64,000 bases of DNA from Paracidovorax wautersii (GCF_900113035.1 NZ_FONX01000008.1:62001-126000); one strand, 5' to 3'. Positions 42,352 to 54,420 are shown, numbered from the stretch's first letter. The notes: generated by a model from the sequence alone, not told the origin. Numbers and translations: made by a program.

Positions 42352-43805
42352 TCAAGCCGCGCGTTCCCGCATCACGGCCGGCCCCTGCTCGGCCAGGTCC
42401 CAGAACAGGCCGGCCATGATCTCCAGCGATTCGCGCGTGACGTCGGCCAGGATGTGTTCGTTGGGCGCGTGCTGCGAGCAGGCCGGGTAGGAATGCGGCA
42501 CCCACAGCGTGGGCAGGCCCAGGGTTTCGGAGAACACGTCGTTGGGCAGGGAGCCGCCCAGGTTGGGCAGCAGCGCCGGGCGCCGGCCGGTGGTGCGCTC
42601 CATGGAGGCCAGGCCCCAGCGCACCCAGGCGTCGTCCGGGTCCAGGCGCGTGGCGGCCATGTGCACGTCGGTGGCGCGCACCTCCACGTCGTCGAAGCCG
42701 TGCGCGGCCAGGTGGGCGCGGATGTGGCCGAGGAAGTGCGCCGCATCGCTGCCCACCACGTAGCGCATGTGGCAGTGCGCCCGCGCCGTGGCCGGAATGG
42801 CGTGGACCGGCATGGCCGGGTTGCCGCAGGTGAAGGCCAGCACCTCCAGGCTGTTCCAGCCGATGACGCGCTCGGCGGGCGTGAGGCCGGGCTCGCCCCA
42901 GTCCGGGTCGATCTCCGGGTCGCCGGCGCTGCCGCCCACCTCGATGTCGCGCAGCGCCACGCGCACGCTCTCGGGCAGTTCCTGGGGCAGCAGGCCCGGC
43001 ACGAGGATGCGGCCCTTCGCATCCACCAGCGTGGCGATGGCGTGGGCCAGGCGGATGCCCGGGTTGCGCAGCAGCCCGCCCCAGTTGCCGGAGTGGTGGC
43101 CGCCGTCGCGCAGGTCGAGGTGCAGGTCGAAGTTGAAGACGCCGCGCGAGCCCAGGAACATCGTGGCCCGCGAGGCCGACACGCGGGGCCCGTCGGAGGC
43201 GAGGAACAGGTCGGCGGCCAGGAAGTCGCTGTGCAGCGCGCAGACCTCGTCGAGGCCGGGCGAGCCGTCTTCCTCGCCCATCTCCAGGATGATCTTCACG
43301 TTGTAGCCCAGCACGCCGCCGCGGGCCTGGAGCACCTGCTCCAGCGCGGTGAAGTTGATGGTGTGCTGGCCCTTGTTGTCGGCCGTGCCGCGGCCGTACC
43401 AGCGGTTGCCGTCCACCACGATCTTCCAGGGCTGCAGGCCCTCGCGCCACTGCGCCTCGTAGCCGCGCACCACGTCGCCGTGGCCGTAGGTGAGCACGGT
43501 GAAGGCGGCGCCGGCCTCGATGCGCTCGGCCAGCAGGAAGGGGCTCTTGCCCGGCACAGGGTTGTCCACGATGCGGCAGCCGAAACCCAGCGAGCGCAGC
43601 AGCGGAGCGATCTCGTCGCTCAGGTAGGCGTACAGCTGCGGCAGGCTGGCGGCGTCCTGGCTCTCGGTGCGGAAGGCGACGCGGCGGTCGAGCGTTGCCT
43701 GGAAGCGCCCGTCGTCGAAGACGGCGACGGTGCGTGCGATGGCGGATTCACGGGTCATGGCGGGCTCTCGGGTGGCGGTGTCGGTAGAGAAGACGGTGGC
43801 AGGCA

Positions 43806-43806
<1 letters not shown>
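42352..43806 (-). CDS. M20 family metallopeptidase (dipeptidase type)
   Basis: A 484-residue zinc peptidase. Metal and catalytic blocks are in order: TVLTYGHGDVVRG (His, Asp), WYGRGTADNKGQH (bridging Asp), EMGEEDGSPGL (catalytic Glu pair) and the C-terminal HSYPACSQHAPNEH. The central dimerisation domain lies at about residues 210-330. The ATG at 43806 overlaps the ATPase stop by one base (TGATG); an ATG at 43758 is the alternative. It is the last gene of the peptide-importer operon, so it likely cleaves the imported dipeptide in the cytoplasm. Confidence 0.92.
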
Positions 43807-45685
<1,879 letters not shown>

Positions 45686-45707
45686 CGGGGGTTCTCCTCG
45701 GTTGCGT

Positions 45708-46619
45708 TCAATGGCGGCCGTCGGGGGCGGCCACGTCGCGGATGCCGTCGCCCACGAGGTTGATGGCCAGCACCAGCACCGCGAGCACCACGCCCGGAAT
45801 CATGATCACCCAGGGCTGGAAGAACATGTACGCCTTGCCCTCGGCCACCATCAGGCCCCACGAGGGCGTGGGCGGCTGCACGCCCAGGCCCAGGAAGGAC
45901 AGCGTGGATTCGAGCAGGATGGCGTGGGCCATCTCCAGCGTGGCCACCACGGTGAGCGCGCCCATCAGGTTGGGCAGCAGCTCGCGCACCAGGATGTAGG
46001 GCGTGGAGGCGCCCAGGCTCTTGGCGGCGGCGATGAACTCGGCATCGCGCAGCTGCTGCGTGGCCGATCGCGTGACGATGGCGAAGCGGTCCCACAGCAA
46101 GAGGCTCAGCAGCACGATCACCACCTTGAGCGAGCCGCCCACCAGCGAGGCCATGGCCAGGGCCACCAGCACCACGGGCATGGCCAGGCGGCAGGTGATG
46201 ACGTAGCTCACCACCGCGTCCACCCGGCCGCCGAAGTAGCCGGCCAGCACGCCCAGGGTGGTGCCGATCAGCCCGGCGACGAGCGCGGTGACGAAGCCGA
46301 TCACCAGCGACACGCGCGCGCCGTAGAGCAGGCGGCTCAGGTAGTCGCGCCCCAGCTTGTCGGTGCCCAGCACGTGTTCCCAGGTGCCGCGCTCCTGCCA
46401 CACGGGCGGGATGAGGCGCTGCGTCACGTCCTGCGCGAAGGGGTCGTGCGGCGCGAGCCAGGGCGCGAACACCGCGGCCAGCACGGCCAGGCCGAGCACG
46501 ATGCTGCCGATCAGCAGCCCGCGGTGGCCGGCCACGCGGCGCAGCGTGCGGCGCCAGGCCGGCACGGGCAGCGCGGCCAGCGCCGAGGTGCCGGGCAGGG
46601 GCAAGGAGGTCGTCGTCAT
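45708..46619 (-). CDS. Dipeptide/oligopeptide ABC importer permease (DppC-like)
   Basis: A 303-residue permease with six membrane helices. The N-terminal helix and LGTDKLGRDYLSRLLYGARV block mark the C subunit, and the EAA-type cytoplasmic loop (EFIAAAKSLGASTPYILVRE) contacts the ATPase. Near the C terminus ALVLAINLVGDGIRDV is standard. It is 15 bp downstream of the DppB-like gene. Confidence 0.94.
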   Translation of the reverse strand: MTTTSLPLPGTSALAALPVPAWRRTLRRVAGHRGLLIGSIVLGLAVLAAVFAPWLAPHDPFAQDVTQRLIPPVWQERGTWEHVLGTDKLGRDYLSRLLYGARVSLVIGFVTALVAGLIGTTLGVLAGYFGGRVDAVVSYVITCRLAMPVVLVALAMASLVGGSLKVVIVLLSLLLWDRFAIVTRSATQQLRDAEFIAAAKSLGASTPYILVRELLPNLMGALTVVATLEMAHAILLESTLSFLGLGVQPPTPSWGLMVAEGKAYMFFQPWVIMIPGVVLAVLVLAINLVGDGIRDVAAPDGRH

Positions 46620-46634
46620 GGGATGCCTTCTTTC

Positions 46635-47552
46635 TCAGCGGGTGCGCATGCGCGGGTCGAGCGCGGCGTTGAGCACGTCGGCCACGAAGGTGAGCGCGAT
46701 GTAGAACGTGGCGATGATGAGCACCACGGCCTGCACCACGGGGTAGTCGTTGCGGGCGATGGAGTCCCACGCCAGCTGGCCCAGGCCCTGCAGCGAATAG
46801 ACCGACTCGATCACCACCGAGCCGCCCAGCATGAAGCCCAGCTCCACCGCCGCCAGCGCCACCACGGGGATGATGGCGTTGCGCAGCGCGTGCTTGAACA
46901 CCACGCGCGCCGGCGACAGGCCCTTGGCGCGCGCCGTGCGGATGTAGTCCGAGCCCATCACGTCCAGCATGCCGGCGCGGGTCAGCCGCATGAGCGAGGG
47001 CATGGCGTAGTAGCCCAGCGCCACGGCCGGCAGCACGAAGTTCTGCCAGCTGGCGTTGCCCGCCACGGGCAGCCATTTCAGGCCCACGGAGAACACCACG
47101 ATCAGCGCCAGCGCGAACCAGAAGTTCGGCATGGCCTGGCCGATGGTGGCCACCAGCAGCGCCAGGCGGTCCACCCAGGTGTCGCGGTAGAGCGCCGCCG
47201 CCACGCCCAGCGGGATGGCCACGGCCACCGCCAGCAGCAGCGACACGGCGCCGAGCTTGAGCGTGATCGGAAGGCGCTCGCCCACCAGCTCCATCACCGT
47301 GTTCTGGAAGTAGAACGAGCGGCCGAAGTCCAGCTGCAGGGCCGAGCCCAGCCATTCGAAGAACTGGGTGACCATGGGCCGGTCCAGGCCGTACTGCACG
47401 CGGATCTTCTCCACGTCGGCAGCGCTCGATTCGGGGCCGGCGATGGCCGTGGCCAGGTCGCCCGAGAGGTGCAGCAGCAGGAAGCTCACCACCGCGACGG
47501 TGAGCATCACGGCCAGCGCCACCGCCAGCCTGCGCAGGATGTAGGTCAGCAT
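46635..47552 (-). CDS. Dipeptide/oligopeptide ABC importer permease (DppB-like)
   Basis: A 305-residue permease. The N-terminal MLTYILRRLAVALAVMLTVA is the hallmark of the B subunit, followed by the PMVTQFFEWLGSALQLDFGR periplasmic segment; the coupling loop YIRTARAKGLSPARVVFKHA contacts an ATPase. It pairs with the C subunit as the channel. It follows the substrate-binding protein gene by 52 bp. Confidence 0.94.
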   Translation of the reverse strand: MLTYILRRLAVALAVMLTVAVVSFLLLHLSGDLATAIAGPESSAADVEKIRVQYGLDRPMVTQFFEWLGSALQLDFGRSFYFQNTVMELVGERLPITLKLGAVSLLLAVAVAIPLGVAAALYRDTWVDRLALLVATIGQAMPNFWFALALIVVFSVGLKWLPVAGNASWQNFVLPAVALGYYAMPSLMRLTRAGMLDVMGSDYIRTARAKGLSPARVVFKHALRNAIIPVVALAAVELGFMLGGSVVIESVYSLQGLGQLAWDSIARNDYPVVQAVVLIIATFYIALTFVADVLNAALDPRMRTR

Positions 47553-47604
47553 GGTCTTGTCAGCGTGGGGGTTGCGGGGCGTTCACCGGGCGCGCGGCGG
47601 CGGC

Positions 47605-49143
47605 TCACTTCCAGCGCGCCTGCGCGAAGCGCGGCAGCTCGTCGGGCCAGGCGTCGAAGGCCAGGTCCTTGGTGAAGGCGTAGTTGGTCGAATACGAGAA
47701 CATCGGCGCCCACATCGCCTCCTTGCTGATGCGCTCCAGCGCCTGGCCGTACTTGGCGAGGCGGTCGGTCTTGTCGGTGCTGCTGTCGGCGGTCTGCAGC
47801 AGGGCGATGGTCTGCGCGTCCTTGGCCGTGTCGTCCGGCCCGCCCTTGAAGAAGTTGCCGACGAAGGCCGAGGCATCGCTGATGGAATACGAGCCCCAGG
47901 CCTGGAAGGAGAGCGGCGCGCGGCCGGAGCGGACCTCGGTGCGCAGCGCCGGGTACTGCACGAAATGCAGCCGGGCGCGGATGCCCACCTTGCGCAGGTC
48001 GCCGATCAGCGCCTCGGCGTATTCGCGCTCGCGGTAGGCCCACAGGTCGGTGTCGAAGCCGTTGGGGTAGCCCGCCTGCGCCAGCAGCTCCTTGGCCTTG
48101 GCGGGGTTGTATTCGTAGCGCACCACCTTGCTGGTCACGCAGCCCACCTGCATGCGAAAGCACGGCGCATACACGGGCTGGCTGCCGCCGCGCACCAGGC
48201 TGTCGGCGAAGCCCTTGCGGTTGATGGCGTAGTTCACGGCCTGGCGCACGCGCACGTCCTTGAACGGTGCGGACTCGGGCGTGGTGCCCACGTTGTTGAT
48301 GGTGACGAAGCCCACGCGCATGGTCTCGCCGCTGAGCACCGTGATCTGGGGCATACCGGCCTTCATGGACTCGGCCTGGTCGGCCGGCACGCGCCAGATC
48401 CAGTCGATGGCGCCGGTCATGAGCTGGGCGGCGCGGGCCTCGGGGTCGCGCACCACCACGAACTTCACCGTGCCGATGTGCGGCTGGCCCACGGGGCTGT
48501 CCTTGAAATAGGCCGGGTTCTTGACCATGGTCACGCCCTGCCCGGGCACCACGGCCGTGATCCTGTAGGGGCCGGTGCCCACGGGGGCCTTGCTGAAGCC
48601 CTCCAGCCCCACCTTCTTGAAGTAGGCCGCCGGGTAGATGGGCGTGGGGCCGGCCAGGTATTCGAGCGCGGCGGGGAACGGCGTCTTGAGGTGGATGCGC
48701 ACCTGCAGCGGGCCCACCACCTCGACGTTCTTGATCCAGTCGGTGTTCTGGCGCGTGGCGATCTTGGCGTCCGGGCCGTTGACCACGTTGAAGGTGTAGG
48801 CCACGTCCTCGGCGCTGAACGGGTCGCCGTTGTGGAACTTCACGCCCGGGCGCAGCGTGACCAGCAGCGCCGTGGGGGACTCCCACGTCCACGCGGTGGC
48901 CAGCTGGGGCTTGTGCTCGCCGGTCTTGGGGTCGCGGTAGATCAGCGTGTCCCAGGCCATGTTGGCCAGGATCACGCCTTCGCGCATGTTGTTGTGGTAG
49001 GGGCTGACGTTCTCGACCTCGTTGTCCGAGGCATACACCAGCGTGTCGTTGGCCTTGCCCGCATGGGCTGCGGCAGCGAGGGACAAGGCCGTGAAAACCG
49101 CTGCGCAGCCGCGGCGCACCAGCGTGGAGGAAAGATGACCCAT
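47605..49143 (-). CDS. ABC importer substrate-binding protein (family 5, DppA-like)
   Basis: A 512-residue periplasmic receptor. The start is the ATG at 49143; the signal peptide (STLVRRGCAAVFTALSLAAA) is cleaved near AHA-GKAND. The family signature region is RPGVKFHNGDPFSAEDVAYT, with PVGTGPYRITAVVPG and VRQAVNYAINRKGFADSLVR in the usual places. Family 5 proteins bind di- or oligopeptides, opines, nickel chelates or glutathione; the adjacent M20 peptidase favours a peptide-like ligand. It is first in the operon, with a 192-bp divergent spacer to the LysR gene. Confidence 0.94.
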   Translation of the reverse strand: MGHLSSTLVRRGCAAVFTALSLAAAAHAGKANDTLVYASDNEVENVSPYHNNMREGVILANMAWDTLIYRDPKTGEHKPQLATAWTWESPTALLVTLRPGVKFHNGDPFSAEDVAYTFNVVNGPDAKIATRQNTDWIKNVEVVGPLQVRIHLKTPFPAALEYLAGPTPIYPAAYFKKVGLEGFSKAPVGTGPYRITAVVPGQGVTMVKNPAYFKDSPVGQPHIGTVKFVVVRDPEARAAQLMTGAIDWIWRVPADQAESMKAGMPQITVLSGETMRVGFVTINNVGTTPESAPFKDVRVRQAVNYAINRKGFADSLVRGGSQPVYAPCFRMQVGCVTSKVVRYEYNPAKAKELLAQAGYPNGFDTDLWAYREREYAEALIGDLRKVGIRARLHFVQYPALRTEVRSGRAPLSFQAWGSYSISDASAFVGNFFKGGPDDTAKDAQTIALLQTADSSTDKTDRLAKYGQALERISKEAMWAPMFSYSTNYAFTKDLAFDAWPDELPRFAQARWK

Positions 49144-49335
49144 TTCGGAAACTCCTTCGTCAGACAAACAACGCAACGCGTGTCGAGGAGCAAGAATGGG
49201 ACACAAAGGCCGTTCGCACTATTACCGTTTTCGTAGCCCAGCGATGCCGCCGCGGCAACGAGCCATTTCGGCGGATGCCGCCATCCGGAATGACCCGCAG
49301 GCGCGCTGGCACGGTGCATGCAACCATGCCGGCCC

Positions 49336-50271
49336 ATGAACCGCACCCCGCTCATCGCCCGCCAGCTGCAGGACACGGCGCTGCGCTACTTCCTGGAGGT
49401 CGTGCGCTGCGGCTCGATCAGCGAGGCCTCGGCGCGGCTGTCCGTGGCGGGCTCGGCCATCAGCCGCCAGATCGCGCAGCTGGAGGACGTGCTGGGCACG
49501 GCCCTGTTCGAGCGCCATGCGCGCGGCATGGTGCCCAGCGCGGCCGGCGAGCTGCTGGCCACGCACGCGCTCAAGTCCGCGCACGATGCCGAGCGCGTGG
49601 TGCAGGAGATCCAGTCGCTGCAGGGCATGCGGCGCGGCCGCGTGCGCATCGCCGCGACCGAAGGCTTCGCCATGGAGTTCCTGCCCCGGCTCATCAGCGA
49701 ATTCCACCAGCTGCACCCGGGCGTGCAGTGCCACCTGAGCGTGCATGCGCCGGGCGAATGCACGCGGCGCGTGCTGCACAGCGACGCGGACATCGGCATC
49801 GTGATGAGCCGCCACACCGAAAAGGACATCAAGGTGGAGCACCTGCAGCCCGCGCCGCTCGGGGCCGCGATGCGCCAGGGCCATCCGCTGTCGCGCTTCA
49901 GGCAGATCAGTCTCTCGCAGCTGCTGGCCTACCCCATCGCCCTGCCCGAGGCCGACACCACCGTGCGCCAGCTGTTCGACATCGCCTGCAGCCGCCAGCG
50001 CTTGGCGGTGGAGCCGACGCTGACGAGCAACTACATCGGCGCGCTGTTCGGCTTTCTGCGCCACCGCGAGGACGGCGTCACGGTCTGCGGGCTGATCTCC
50101 GTGCGCAACCAGGTGGACCGGGGCGAGCTGGCCTTCGTGCGGCTGCGCGACAAGGGGCTGGACCTGCGCAACATCGAGGTGCAGACCCTCATCGGCCGCA
50201 CGCAGCCCAAGGCGGCGCAGGCCTTTCTGGAGCACCTGCGCGAGGGGCTGAGCGGGGTCGGGCTGCGTTGA
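49336..50271 (+). CDS. LysR family transcriptional regulator
   Basis: A 311-residue LysR protein. The HTH lies at about residues 18-50 (FLEVVRCGSISEASARLSVA followed by SAISRQIAQLED), and the effector domain from about residue 95 (RRGRVRIAATEGFAMEFLPR). The ATG at 49336 gives a short leader before the HTH. It is divergent from the substrate-binding protein gene and most likely controls the importer-peptidase operon. It resembles regulators of amino acid or peptide uptake only in general form. Confidence 0.92.
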   Translation: MNRTPLIARQLQDTALRYFLEVVRCGSISEASARLSVAGSAISRQIAQLEDVLGTALFERHARGMVPSAAGELLATHALKSAHDAERVVQEIQSLQGMRRGRVRIAATEGFAMEFLPRLISEFHQLHPGVQCHLSVHAPGECTRRVLHSDADIGIVMSRHTEKDIKVEHLQPAPLGAAMRQGHPLSRFRQISLSQLLAYPIALPEADTTVRQLFDIACSRQRLAVEPTLTSNYIGALFGFLRHREDGVTVCGLISVRNQVDRGELAFVRLRDKGLDLRNIEVQTLIGRTQPKAAQAFLEHLREGLSGVGLR

Positions 50272-50287
50272 GCGGCCTTGGCTCAAT

Positions 50288-50336
50288 GCTATGCAATGCA
50301 TAGCGCAATGCGCAGCCGCAGTGCGGGCTGAAGGCC
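50288..50336 (+). repeat. 49-bp GCTAT-N7-ATAGC element, copy E (intergenic)
   Basis: Core GCTATGCAATGCATAGC (50288-50304), in which the arms extend to a perfect 7-bp inverted repeat, then a 32-base arm ending GGGCTGAAGGCC. It lies between the convergent LysR gene (stop 50271) and the HMG-CoA lyase gene (stop 50407) and may act as a transcription barrier there. CAATGC occurs three times at 50284, 50294 and 50306. Confidence 0.75.
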
Positions 50337-50406
50337 CAGAAAACCCCAAGCCTGGCCGGCGATTGCGCCAGCGCCAGCCGGTGCAACGCCCAGCCCGGAG
50401 GAGGAC

Positions 50407-51321
50407 TCAGCCAGCGCGCTTGTTCAGCAGCGCCGTGGCCGCGCGCGAGTTCGGCTTGCGGCCCAGGAAGCCGCTGATGTAGTCGCCCGCGTCGATGAGC
50501 CAGTCCAGGTCGATGCCGGTCTCGATGCCCATGCCGTGCAGCATGTAGACCACGTCTTCGGTCGCCACATTGCCGGTGGCGCCCTTGGCATAGGGGCAGC
50601 CGCCCAGGCCGGCCACCGAGGTGTCGAACTGCCACACGCCCAGCTCCAGCGCAGCCAGCGTGTTGGCCAGGGCCTGGCCGTAGGTGTCGTGGAAGTGGCC
50701 GGAGATGTCGTCCACGGCGTAGTGCGCGAGCGTGGCCTCGATGGCGCGCTGCACCTTGACCGGCGTGCCCACGCCGATGGTGTCGGCCACGCCGATGTGC
50801 TGCACGCCGATGCCCTTCATGAGCCCGGCCAGGTAGCCCACGCGCTCGGGCGCCACCTCGCCTTCGTAGGGGCAGCCCACGGTGCAGCTCATCGCCCCGC
50901 GCACGTGGATGCCCGCCGCGCGCGCGGCTTCCACCACGGGGGCGAAGCGCTCGATGCTCTCGGCGATGCTGCAGTTGATGTTCTTCTGGCTGAACGCCTC
51001 GCTGGCCGAGCCGAAGACCACGATCTCGTCGGGCCGGTCGGCCACGGCCGACTCGAAGCCCTTCATGTTGGGCGTGAGCACCGAATAGCGCACGCCGGGC
51101 CGGCGCTCGATGCCGGCCATGACGGCATGGTTGTCCGCCATCTGCGGCACCCACTTGGGGCTCACGTAGCTGGTGACCTCGATCTCGCGCAGGCCCGCAT
51201 CCTGCAGGCGGTGCACGAGGCCGATCTTCACCTCGGCGGGCACGGGCGCCTTTTCGTTCTGCAGGCCGTCGCGCGGGCCCACATCGACGATCTTGACGCG
51301 GCGGGGGTAGTGGTTGCTCAT
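50407..51321 (-). CDS. liuE: Hydroxymethylglutaryl-CoA lyase (LiuE/MvaB)
   Basis: A 304-residue TIM-barrel lyase that splits HMG-CoA into acetoacetate and acetyl-CoA, the last step of leucine degradation. KIVDVGPRDGLQNEKAPVPA holds the metal aspartate and catalytic arginine, SGHFHDTYGQALAN has the metal histidines, and the signature with catalytic cysteine is SVAGLGGCPYAKGATGNVAT. The ATG at 51321 is conventional. It is the most distal of the leucine-pathway genes here, 79 bp after ghrA. Confidence 0.95.
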   Translation of the reverse strand: MSNHYPRRVKIVDVGPRDGLQNEKAPVPAEVKIGLVHRLQDAGLREIEVTSYVSPKWVPQMADNHAVMAGIERRPGVRYSVLTPNMKGFESAVADRPDEIVVFGSASEAFSQKNINCSIAESIERFAPVVEAARAAGIHVRGAMSCTVGCPYEGEVAPERVGYLAGLMKGIGVQHIGVADTIGVGTPVKVQRAIEATLAHYAVDDISGHFHDTYGQALANTLAALELGVWQFDTSVAGLGGCPYAKGATGNVATEDVVYMLHGMGIETGIDLDWLIDAGDYISGFLGRKPNSRAATALLNKRAG

Positions 51322-51400
51322 GAAGACATCCTCAAGCTGTGAATTCCGCGCGGGGCGGCGGCGCTGCGGGCGCCAAAGCTGCCCGCGCTCCATCCGTCCC

Positions 51401-52321
51401 TCAATAGCCGCGCTCGCGATCGACGACGCCCGCCAGGGGCTCGCCGCGCTGCAGGGCCGCGATCTTGCCGGCGATCTGCGCAATGCTTTCGTCGCGCAGC
51501 GTGCGCGCCGAGGTGTGCGGCGTGGCGACGATGCGCGGGTGGTTCCAGAACGGGTGGCCGGCCGGCAGCGGCTCGGTGCGGAACACGTCGAGCGTGGCGC
51601 CGGCCAGGTGGCCGGAATCGATCAGCTCCAGCAGGTCTTCCTCGACCACGTGCGCGCCGCGCGCCACGTTGATGAGGTAGGCCCCGGCGGGCAGGCGCGA
51701 GAGCGTCGCGCGGTCCAGCAGGTTCTCGGTCTCGGGCGTGAGCGGCAGCAGGTTGACCAGCACGCGGCTGGCGGCCAGGAAGTCATCGAACTGGCCGGCG
51801 CCCTCGAAGGCGCGCACGCCCGGCACGCTCTTGGGCGAGCGGCTCCAGCCCAGCACGGGGAATTCGAAATGCGCCAGCGCCCGCGCCACGCGCTCGCCCA
51901 GCACGCCCAGGCCCATCACGCCCACAGTGAATTCCGAGCGCAGGCGCGGCTTGCGGTAGCCCCAGCGGCCGCCGCGCATGTCGGCCTCGTAGGCGTCCAG
52001 CTCGCGGAAGTGGCGGATCACCGCATGGCAGACGTACTCGGCCATCTGCACCGACATGCCCGCATCGTCGAGCCGCACCACCTGCGCGCCGGGCGGCAGC
52101 CGCAGGCGCAGCAGCGCATCGACGCCCGCGCCGATGTTGAAGAGCACCTTCAGGCCGGGCTGCTCGTCGAGGAATTGCTGGGGCGGCGCCCAGACCACGG
52201 CGAAGTCGGCCTGGGGGGCGCCCGGTTGCCAGACGGAAACATGGGCGCCCGGCAGTGCGGCGCGCAGGCCGGCCACCCAGGGCTCGGTCTTGGTATCGGT
52301 GCAGCAGATGGTGATGTTCAT
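51401..52321 (-). CDS. ghrA: Glyoxylate/hydroxypyruvate reductase A
   Basis: A 306-residue D-2-hydroxyacid dehydrogenase of the GhrA branch. VMGLGVLGERVARALAHFEF is the NAD(P)-binding Rossmann motif, LPLTPETENLLDRATLSRLP the conserved mid segment, and the active-site Arg, Glu and His are in INVARGAHVVEED, AGATLDVFRTEPLP and VATPHTSART. It reduces glyoxylate or hydroxypyruvate. Its place between the carboxylase and lyase genes of leucine breakdown is unexpected and may reflect co-expression, not a shared pathway. Confidence 0.93.
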   Translation of the reverse strand: MNITICCTDTKTEPWVAGLRAALPGAHVSVWQPGAPQADFAVVWAPPQQFLDEQPGLKVLFNIGAGVDALLRLRLPPGAQVVRLDDAGMSVQMAEYVCHAVIRHFRELDAYEADMRGGRWGYRKPRLRSEFTVGVMGLGVLGERVARALAHFEFPVLGWSRSPKSVPGVRAFEGAGQFDDFLAASRVLVNLLPLTPETENLLDRATLSRLPAGAYLINVARGAHVVEEDLLELIDSGHLAGATLDVFRTEPLPAGHPFWNHPRIVATPHTSARTLRDESIAQIAGKIAALQRGEPLAGVVDRERGY

Positions 52322-52358
52322 GGCCCGCTAGCCTACCTTGCAGCGCATGCCGCCGCTG

Positions 52359-54386
52359 TCACGCAGCCGCCAGGCGCAGCAGCTCGGCGCCTTCGGTCAC
52401 CTGGTCGCCGGGGGCGTAGAGCAGTTCCTGCACCACGCCGTCGGCGGGGGCGGCGATGGTGTGCTCCATCTTCATGGCCTCCATCACCGCCAACGGCTGG
52501 CCGCGCGAGACGGCGTCGCCCGCGCGCACGGCGAAGGACACCACCTTGCCCGGCATGGGCGCGGTCAGGCGCCCGCCTTCGGCCTGGGTGTCGCCCGCAT
52601 GGGCCAGCGGGTCCACGGTGTCGATGCGCGTGGCGCCTGCGGGCGTGAAGACGTGCACGGCCTCGCCCAGCACATGCACGGTGGCGCGCGTGCGGCGGCC
52701 GGCGAACTGCAGGTCGATGGACTCCCCTGCGCCCTCGCCGCCCGGCGCCTCGGCGAAGGCCAGCGGGCCGGCCACCTCGCCCACTTCCAGCGTCGGCGTG
52801 CTGCCGGGGGCATAGCGCAGCCAGGCCTGCACGGCCTCGCCGCCGAAGACGAAATCGAACGCGCGGCGATGCAGGCCGCCCAGGCGCCAGCCGTCGCGCC
52901 GGCTGAACGGGCTGCCGGGCACCTCGGCCTGCCGCTCGCGCAGCAGGGTGGCGGCCACGGCGGCGGCGGCGGCCAGCGGCAGGCCCACGGGTTCCTGCTG
53001 GAACAGCACGGCCGATTCGCGCTGGATCAGGGCCGTGTCCAGCTTCGCCTGCGTGAAGGCGCCGCTCGCGGCCACGCGGCGCAGGAACTGCACGTTGGTC
53101 GCCAGGCCCACGATGCGGGTCTGCGCCAACGCCTCGTCCAGCCGCGCCAGGGCCTGCTCGCGCGTGTCGCCCTGCACGATGAGCTTGGCGATCATGGAGT
53201 CGTAGAACGGGCTGATCGCGTCGCCCTCGCGCACGCCGTCGTCGATGCGCACCGGCGCCCGCTCGAAGCTGGCCGCGGCCGGCTTGCGATAGACATGCAG
53301 CGTGCCGGTGGCGGGCAGGAACTGGTTGTCGGGGTTCTCGGCGCAGATGCGCGCCTCGATGGCGTGGCCGGTGATGCGCAGTTCGTCCTGCGTGCAGGGC
53401 AGCGGCTCGCCGCTGGCCACGCGCAGCTGCCACTCCACCAGGTCCTGGCCGGTGATGGCCTCCGTGACCGGATGCTCCACCTGCAGGCGGGTGTTCATCT
53501 CCATGAAATAGAACTTCATGTCCTCGGGCCGCTCGTAGCCGCCCGGCTGCTCGACGATGAATTCCACCGTGCCCGCGCCCACGTAGTTCACGGCACGCGC
53601 GGCGGCCACGGCGGCGGCGCCCATGCGGGCGCGCAGCTCGGGCGTCATGCCGGGCGCGGGGGCTTCCTCCAGCACCTTCTGGTGGCGGCGCTGCACGGAG
53701 CAGTCGCGCTCGAACAGATAGACCAGGTTGCCGTGCGTGTCGCCGAAGACCTGGATCTCGATATGGCGCGGGCGCTGCACGTACTTTTCGACCAGCACCG
53801 CGTCGTCGCCGAAGCTGCCGATCGCCTCGCGCTTGCACGAGGCCAGCGCGGCCGCGAAGTCCTCGGCCTTCTCGACCGCGCGCATGCCCTTGCCGCCGCC
53901 GCCCGCGCTGGCCTTGATGAGCACGGGGTAGCCGATGCGGTCGGCCTCGCGCTGCAGCAGTGCCGGGTCCTGGTCATGGCCGTGGTAGCCGGGCACCAGG
54001 GGCACGCCGGCCTTCTCCATGAGCTGCTTGGACTCGGCCTTCAGGCCCATGTCCTTGATGGCCGAAGGCGGCGGGCCGATGAAGACGAGGCCGGCCTCGG
54101 CACAGGCGCGGGCGAAGTCCTCGTTCTCGGACAGGAAGCCGTAGCCCGGGTGGATGGCCTCTGCTGCGCAGGCGCGGGCGGCGTCGATGATGCGTTCCCA
54201 GCGCAGATAGCTGTCCTTGGGCGCGCTGCCGCCGATGTGGACGGACTCGTCGCAGGCGGCGACGTGCTTGGCGTCGGCATCGGCGTCGGAATAGACGGCG
54301 ACGGTCTTCACGCCCAGGCGGCGGGCGGTGGAAGCCACCCGGCAGGCGATCTCGCCGCGGTTGGCGATCAGGATCTTCTTAAACAT
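52359..54386 (-). CDS. liuD: Biotin-dependent acyl-CoA carboxylase alpha subunit (methylcrotonyl-CoA carboxylase, LiuD)
   Basis: A 675-residue biotin carboxylase/carrier. FKKILIANRGEIACRV opens the N-terminal domain, GGGGKGMRAVEKAEDF is the ATP-grasp loop, and EMNTRLQVEHPVTEAITGQD the catalytic block. A BT domain lies at about residues 460-590, and the biotinyl lysine is in VMEAMKMEHTIAAP near the C terminus. Neighbouring beta subunit, hydratase and lyase genes identify it as methylcrotonyl-CoA carboxylase, not propionyl-CoA or acetyl-CoA carboxylase. The subunit works in a dodecamer with the 58629-60233 product. Confidence 0.94.
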   Translation of the reverse strand: MFKKILIANRGEIACRVASTARRLGVKTVAVYSDADADAKHVAACDESVHIGGSAPKDSYLRWERIIDAARACAAEAIHPGYGFLSENEDFARACAEAGLVFIGPPPSAIKDMGLKAESKQLMEKAGVPLVPGYHGHDQDPALLQREADRIGYPVLIKASAGGGGKGMRAVEKAEDFAAALASCKREAIGSFGDDAVLVEKYVQRPRHIEIQVFGDTHGNLVYLFERDCSVQRRHQKVLEEAPAPGMTPELRARMGAAAVAAARAVNYVGAGTVEFIVEQPGGYERPEDMKFYFMEMNTRLQVEHPVTEAITGQDLVEWQLRVASGEPLPCTQDELRITGHAIEARICAENPDNQFLPATGTLHVYRKPAAASFERAPVRIDDGVREGDAISPFYDSMIAKLIVQGDTREQALARLDEALAQTRIVGLATNVQFLRRVAASGAFTQAKLDTALIQRESAVLFQQEPVGLPLAAAAAVAATLLRERQAEVPGSPFSRRDGWRLGGLHRRAFDFVFGGEAVQAWLRYAPGSTPTLEVGEVAGPLAFAEAPGGEGAGESIDLQFAGRRTRATVHVLGEAVHVFTPAGATRIDTVDPLAHAGDTQAEGGRLTAPMPGKVVSFAVRAGDAVSRGQPLAVMEAMKMEHTIAAPADGVVQELLYAPGDQVTEGAELLRLAAA

Positions 54387-54420
54387 GGCGCCCTCCTTCG
54401 ATCAGAACTTTCTTGAACAT